Assembly: GCF_001039355.2 (NCBI RefSeq)
Contig: NW_019775236.1
Span: forward strand, 380,130-444,129
Length of the DNA: 64,000 bases
Origin: Lingula anatina
Lineage: Eukaryota; Brachiopoda; Lingulata; Lingulida; Lingulidae
Direction of reading: 5' to 3'
The translations under genes were made by a program, and so were the position numbers. This document shows, piece after piece, positions 60,498 to 64,000 of the stretch. Numbering within the stretch: position 1 is the first letter of the stretch; each line of letters begins with the position of its first letter. The notes under the pieces are model-generated. The model made no database searches and was not told the DNA's origin. It saw only the letters and a list, made by a program, of their open reading frames with translations.

Positions 60498-62356
60498 GTT
60501 TTTGCTAAGACGACAACTGAATCAAGGACACAGTTTTGAAGTTCTGTTTTCGGTACCACTGTTTCCCCCGAGTCACTCCGGCATGACGTAGCGACACAGC
60601 GGACTCCGCACTTATCACGTAGGGAGAGGGAAAAGAAAAAAGAACACCTGTTGTACGAGAAACTGTGTGGGACTATCTTCAGAATTTAAGGATCAGTCCG
60701 ACTAGATGGTTGATACTGCACCACTCAGTAACTGGCGCTCTATGCTAGTCAACCGCAGGTATTAGCGCTCTATTGTAGCACCTACGGCATGAATCAATTG
60801 CTTAGCAACTAGTATTGCACACGACCGAATGCCTAGCTTGCATTTCTTTAAATGAGGTTTTCACCTGCCCTCCCGTAAGAACATTATCTTTTTGCGTGCC
60901 ATGAAATTAAAATGCATCTTTTTCTCCATCTCGCATGACTTGCCTGCGTGGCCACAGTGAGTGATTACGACCAAGCTTGGGATGCATGCCGGGAACACAT
61001 TACTGCTGGAGCACCGACAGGGTACTTATTGTTTAAGTGCACACAGTTTTGGATACGGGACCGTTAACTTGGGGTTAACGATTTGTGGATAAATACCAGC
61101 AAGACAAATATAGATTTAGTCCAAATCTAACCCCTGGGCGGAGACAACGTCTGCTGCAGCAAGCACGTATACGTTGAGCGCATCCCAAGAGATCGCCGCG
61201 AACACACCTGCTTCAGTGGTCGTCGTAGATTACGAAAGAGGATACATATGGAAAAATTAGAAAGGAGAGATTATGCCACTAAGGGGGTGGGGGTGGGGGT
61301 GGGGTGGGGGTGATATAGCACGAAGAACAAAATATCTGTTATATGTTAGGTGCCAATTCACGTAGGCAGAGATTTCGTACAACACGACATGTACGACCAT
61401 AACCTAACACTGAACCTGTAAGAAACTGAAACTTTAAAATGCTCGTCTCTAAAAACGGGCCCTTTTCAGAATGTTTTAGTTTTTTATTTGTTTTGACATT
61501 CTCTGAAGACAGTATGTGAAGACTTTCACGCTACAACTTTGGTATTAAAATGAGCCATTTTTGTGACTAATGGCATCACTGACAACTTAAACTCGTTAAA
61601 TCCCTTAACGTTACGTTTATCTTTAGAACCTATCATTAACACTATTTCCACATTTGAATTTTCGCAAACCAGTTTTGTCTCTTCTCTTAAAGCTCTTGAA
61701 AGTCATATTAAAAAAAAAAGACTTCACTGCTAAAAACAACGTCAATTTTACTTGATTTATTCTGCATAAAAATATTACAAGCGCGTTCGTGTGCACTTTT
61801 CTTGTTGCACCTTTGTAATGACCAGATACAATATTTTCCTGAACAACTTAAGCTTCGTGTTTTATACTAAAAATTATTCAAAAATTCTGCACGTTTATTT
61901 AATCGGTGACATTAACACTGCTTTTCCTTACTTTGATTATATTCGTTAGTTATCATGTAATACCGGTAAGCTCGTGAGAAACCACGACATGTGTTGTAAA
62001 GGTAAAAGCAAGTGTCCACTCAATTTGTATTGAAAATACGTTTTCATAATCAGTGGCACATACAGCACAGCAGCATTCACATATGGCCGTGTCGCGAGTA
62101 AAGAGTACACGTGCCACGTGCCTATCTCAATGTGCATGAAAATAAGGAAGCTGCAGTTTCATAATTTCTTTTCGTGCTACTTAAATCATTAAACGGGTGC
62201 TTTATGCACCCTTCCTCCTTGAGCACGCTTTTTCCTGCCACCCTGGCGCAGGTCATTTACATCCTGTTCACCAGGTATTATTACTGCCATTGCATAATAG
62301 ATACAGCGAACTTTCTTATTCGAGAATGTCTTCGTGTCGCAGTTTTGGCACGTACA
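60498..62356. other. Spacer between VPS25 and the LRP-like gene
   Basis: Both genes are on the minus strand, so this holds the VPS25 3' untranslated region and the promoter and 5' leader of the LRP-like gene. Apart from a G-rich tract at 61,283-61,310 I see no definite element and no coding exon. Confidence 0.55.
61283..61310 (+). other. G-rich tract with quadruplex potential
   Basis: Five runs of four or five G separated by single T lie within 28 bases, about 0.8 kb upstream of the LRP-like start codon. The pattern satisfies the usual quadruplex-forming rule. Confidence 0.75.
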
Positions 62357-62847
62357 TTAAAAGAACTTCACTCCTCGGCTCTCGTCCATCTCAATAATTT
62401 CTGCCTTTCCTTGTGATTCTAAAACCTTGAGTGCTTTCACCAGAAGGTCGGGCTCCAGTCCATGGAATTCTGAAAAGATCAACTTTATGTTCAGCACAAC
62501 TGGCTTTATGTGCATTCAACTTGTATTTGTTTCTTAAACTTTTAAAAATATGAAATACTAGCACACGACTATTGTGGTAAAATGTCTAAATTCTTGCCAC
62601 ACCTCCATCCCAATGTAAAGTAAAAGTAAAGTAAAATGTCTTCCCTAACATTTTCCAAGAACCACGCTCGGATGATCACATGTAAATACCATTCACCTCC
62701 AGGCACGTGGTTAATAAATGGCTCTTTGTTTACAAACATATCGAGATAACGATCTTTTATTTCCTGTTAACCAGACACCACTGATTAATTTTACTGCTTA
62801 TAAATTTAAGAAATGATCTAAAGTGCACAGCCATTTTGGTAGTTAAT

Positions 62848-62912
<65 letters not shown>

Positions 62913-63215
62913 GAGCAAAGCTAATTTGAACTTCCCCGCGTGTTAATTTCAATGAAAAATCCAATTCTAATTTTCTGTCAGTTATGTAAGCAACCATATG
63001 GGACATCAGTGACCACTTCAAATGCTCAGGATGACCAATGGGGATCACCAAACTCTGTAGACATTGTAGGTAAAATATGGGGGGTAATGAAAAGAAAAAC
63101 ACTTAAAAATCAAACAATCAGTCATTGGATTTAGTTTACCTTGCCCAGCCGTGTCATCCCCATCAGTCAACTCATAGAATGTGCACACTGTGTTCACCAG
63201 GCCTGCTTCCTTCGC
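62357..63215 (-). CDS. VPS25: VPS25, ESCRT-II subunit (last two exons only)
   Basis: Exons 63215-63140 and 62469-62357 join in phase 1 and encode the last 62 residues. They read AKEAGLVNTVCTFYELTDGD, then EFHGLEPDLLVKALKVLES, KAEIIEMDESRGVKFF and a stop. Animal VPS25 has the same ending: a TxYELTxGxDT strand, EFHGL, a helix, KAEI and a terminal RGVKFF. VPS25 forms ESCRT-II with VPS22 and VPS36 on endosomes and its second winged helix, encoded here, recruits the ESCRT-III subunit VPS20/CHMP6 for sorting of ubiquitinated membrane proteins. The upstream exons lie beyond 64,000. Confidence 0.93.
62850..62908. repeat. (CA)n microsatellite in VPS25 intron
   Basis: About 29 CA units between the two VPS25 exons. 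Confidence 0.93.
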
Positions 63216-63664
63216 CTGAAAACACATAACAGATATCGTGCATTTATTTACCAAAATACAAATTCACAAATTTCAAACTACAACTGTTCACCCATAAACA
63301 TTCAACATGCACACCTGAAATGTGGTTAGTTCTTAGTTTATCTCTGAAATGTTGAAATGTTGTGGTACTCTAGTCCTTCCCATACAGCAGTCAACTGTCA
63401 GCTATTTTGGGAGTTAATATAGGAGAAAAGGGTTAACTACTTGTTGCTAGGGTATAAGTGGTGTCAGTTAAAACACAAATGAAGGAGCTTTTTTGAAGTT
63501 TTTGTGTGTCTTGCTGGAAATACTAGTAACATTAAATTCTATATGACACTGGTCAATAGCAGTTTACATTAAATGCCTGATTTATCTGTTATTATTTTGA
63601 TCTGTAATTACACATCAAAATAACAATGTGGTGTGCACAGCCCTAACTGGCTATACATAACCAA

Positions 63665-63862
63665 GGCTACGTTCACAACAAGTTGAAACTAACATGTCTG
63701 TGGATCAAATATGGTGTGCACTTGACAACAGATTTCTGCCTCTCACGTGCATTGTCCGAGCAGGAGCAGAGCAATTAAATCTCAGGAAGATTTTAAGTGG
63801 GTCATGCCATATTTAATCTGGGGACTAGTTAGTCCACGGATCAACTGGTTGTGAACACGACC
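63665..63862. mobile_element. Fold-back MITE with CAA target duplication
   Basis: The ends are GGCTACGTTCACAAC and, on the other strand, GGTCGTGTTCACAAC. CAA flanks both sides (63,662-63,664 and 63,863-63,865). The arms continue inward as AGTTGA..CTGTGGATCAAATATGG with mismatches. It lies upstream of the VPS25 exon 63,140-63,215 on the minus strand, so probably in a VPS25 intron. Confidence 0.8.
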
Positions 63863-64000
63863 CAATTTTACTCTTGAAATATTGGATCATTAACATATTT
63901 CTGCCTAAACTGTCACTTGTTAACATGGAGGTTTGTCCAATAAAAATAACAATTTCCCTGGTGTTCCAAGGTACCTTCATCAGATTTGAATTAACAGCCT

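Noticed and set aside
62818-63102. Minus-strand frame including a CVCVCV run near VPS25
   Set aside because: The run is a (CA)n microsatellite inside the VPS25 intron; the frame is not continuous with either VPS25 exon.
1-64000. CRISPR arrays, bacterial operons, rRNA or tRNA genes
   Set aside because: None seen; tandem repeats here are micro- or minisatellites without spacers, and gene structure is clearly animal.

Overview
This window is intron-rich, AT-rich animal DNA, not bacterial. Its genes are split into many short exons with consensus GT-AG borders. Introns carry long microsatellites and small fold-back transposons (MITEs). The proteins are metazoan: a receptor tyrosine kinase, a four-propeller LRP5/6-like receptor, a PDZ scaffold and the ESCRT-II subunit VPS25. 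The host is an invertebrate, perhaps a marine deuterostome, but species cannot be fixed from sequence alone.

Layout. Positions 1-12,053 hold no gene I can support. From 24,601 down to 12,054 (minus strand) runs a receptor tyrosine kinase: 21 exons, open in every exon and phase-consistent at every junction. It has a signal peptide, a Cys box, fibronectin type III modules, a membrane span and a kinase domain; the last kinase exon was not found. Positions 24,602-33,425 hold a decayed Tc1-like transposon, a four-copy tandem repeat and probable 5' regulatory or untranslated sequence. A plus-strand gene at 33,529-37,913 (4 coding exons, 804 aa) encodes an unrecognised protein with a divergent PDZ domain and a C-terminal coiled coil. 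Its first coding intron appears to be GC-AG and contains a TTAA-flanked MITE. About 0.1 kb downstream is an array of inverted-repeat half-sites resembling nuclear-receptor elements.

Converging on it is a minus-strand gene at 60,497-39,578. I modelled it as 32 exons whose lengths sum to 5,241 nt (1,746 aa) with every phase agreeing. It has a signal peptide, four YWTD-propeller/EGF units as in LRP5/6, three six-Cys sushi domains where LRP5/6 has LDLa repeats, a Thr-rich stalk, one membrane span and a short tail without PPPSPxS motifs. This is the most interesting object in the window. At the right edge, 63,215-62,357, are the last two exons of VPS25, with the rest outside the window.

Mobile DNA is a second theme. 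Four fold-back elements have 3-bp target duplications (TTA or CAA) and related termini; two copies of a TTAA-type MITE, a near-perfect palindrome and a Tc1 deletion derivative are also present. All exon borders were read by eye from splice signals, reading frame and phase; no transcript or database evidence was available.
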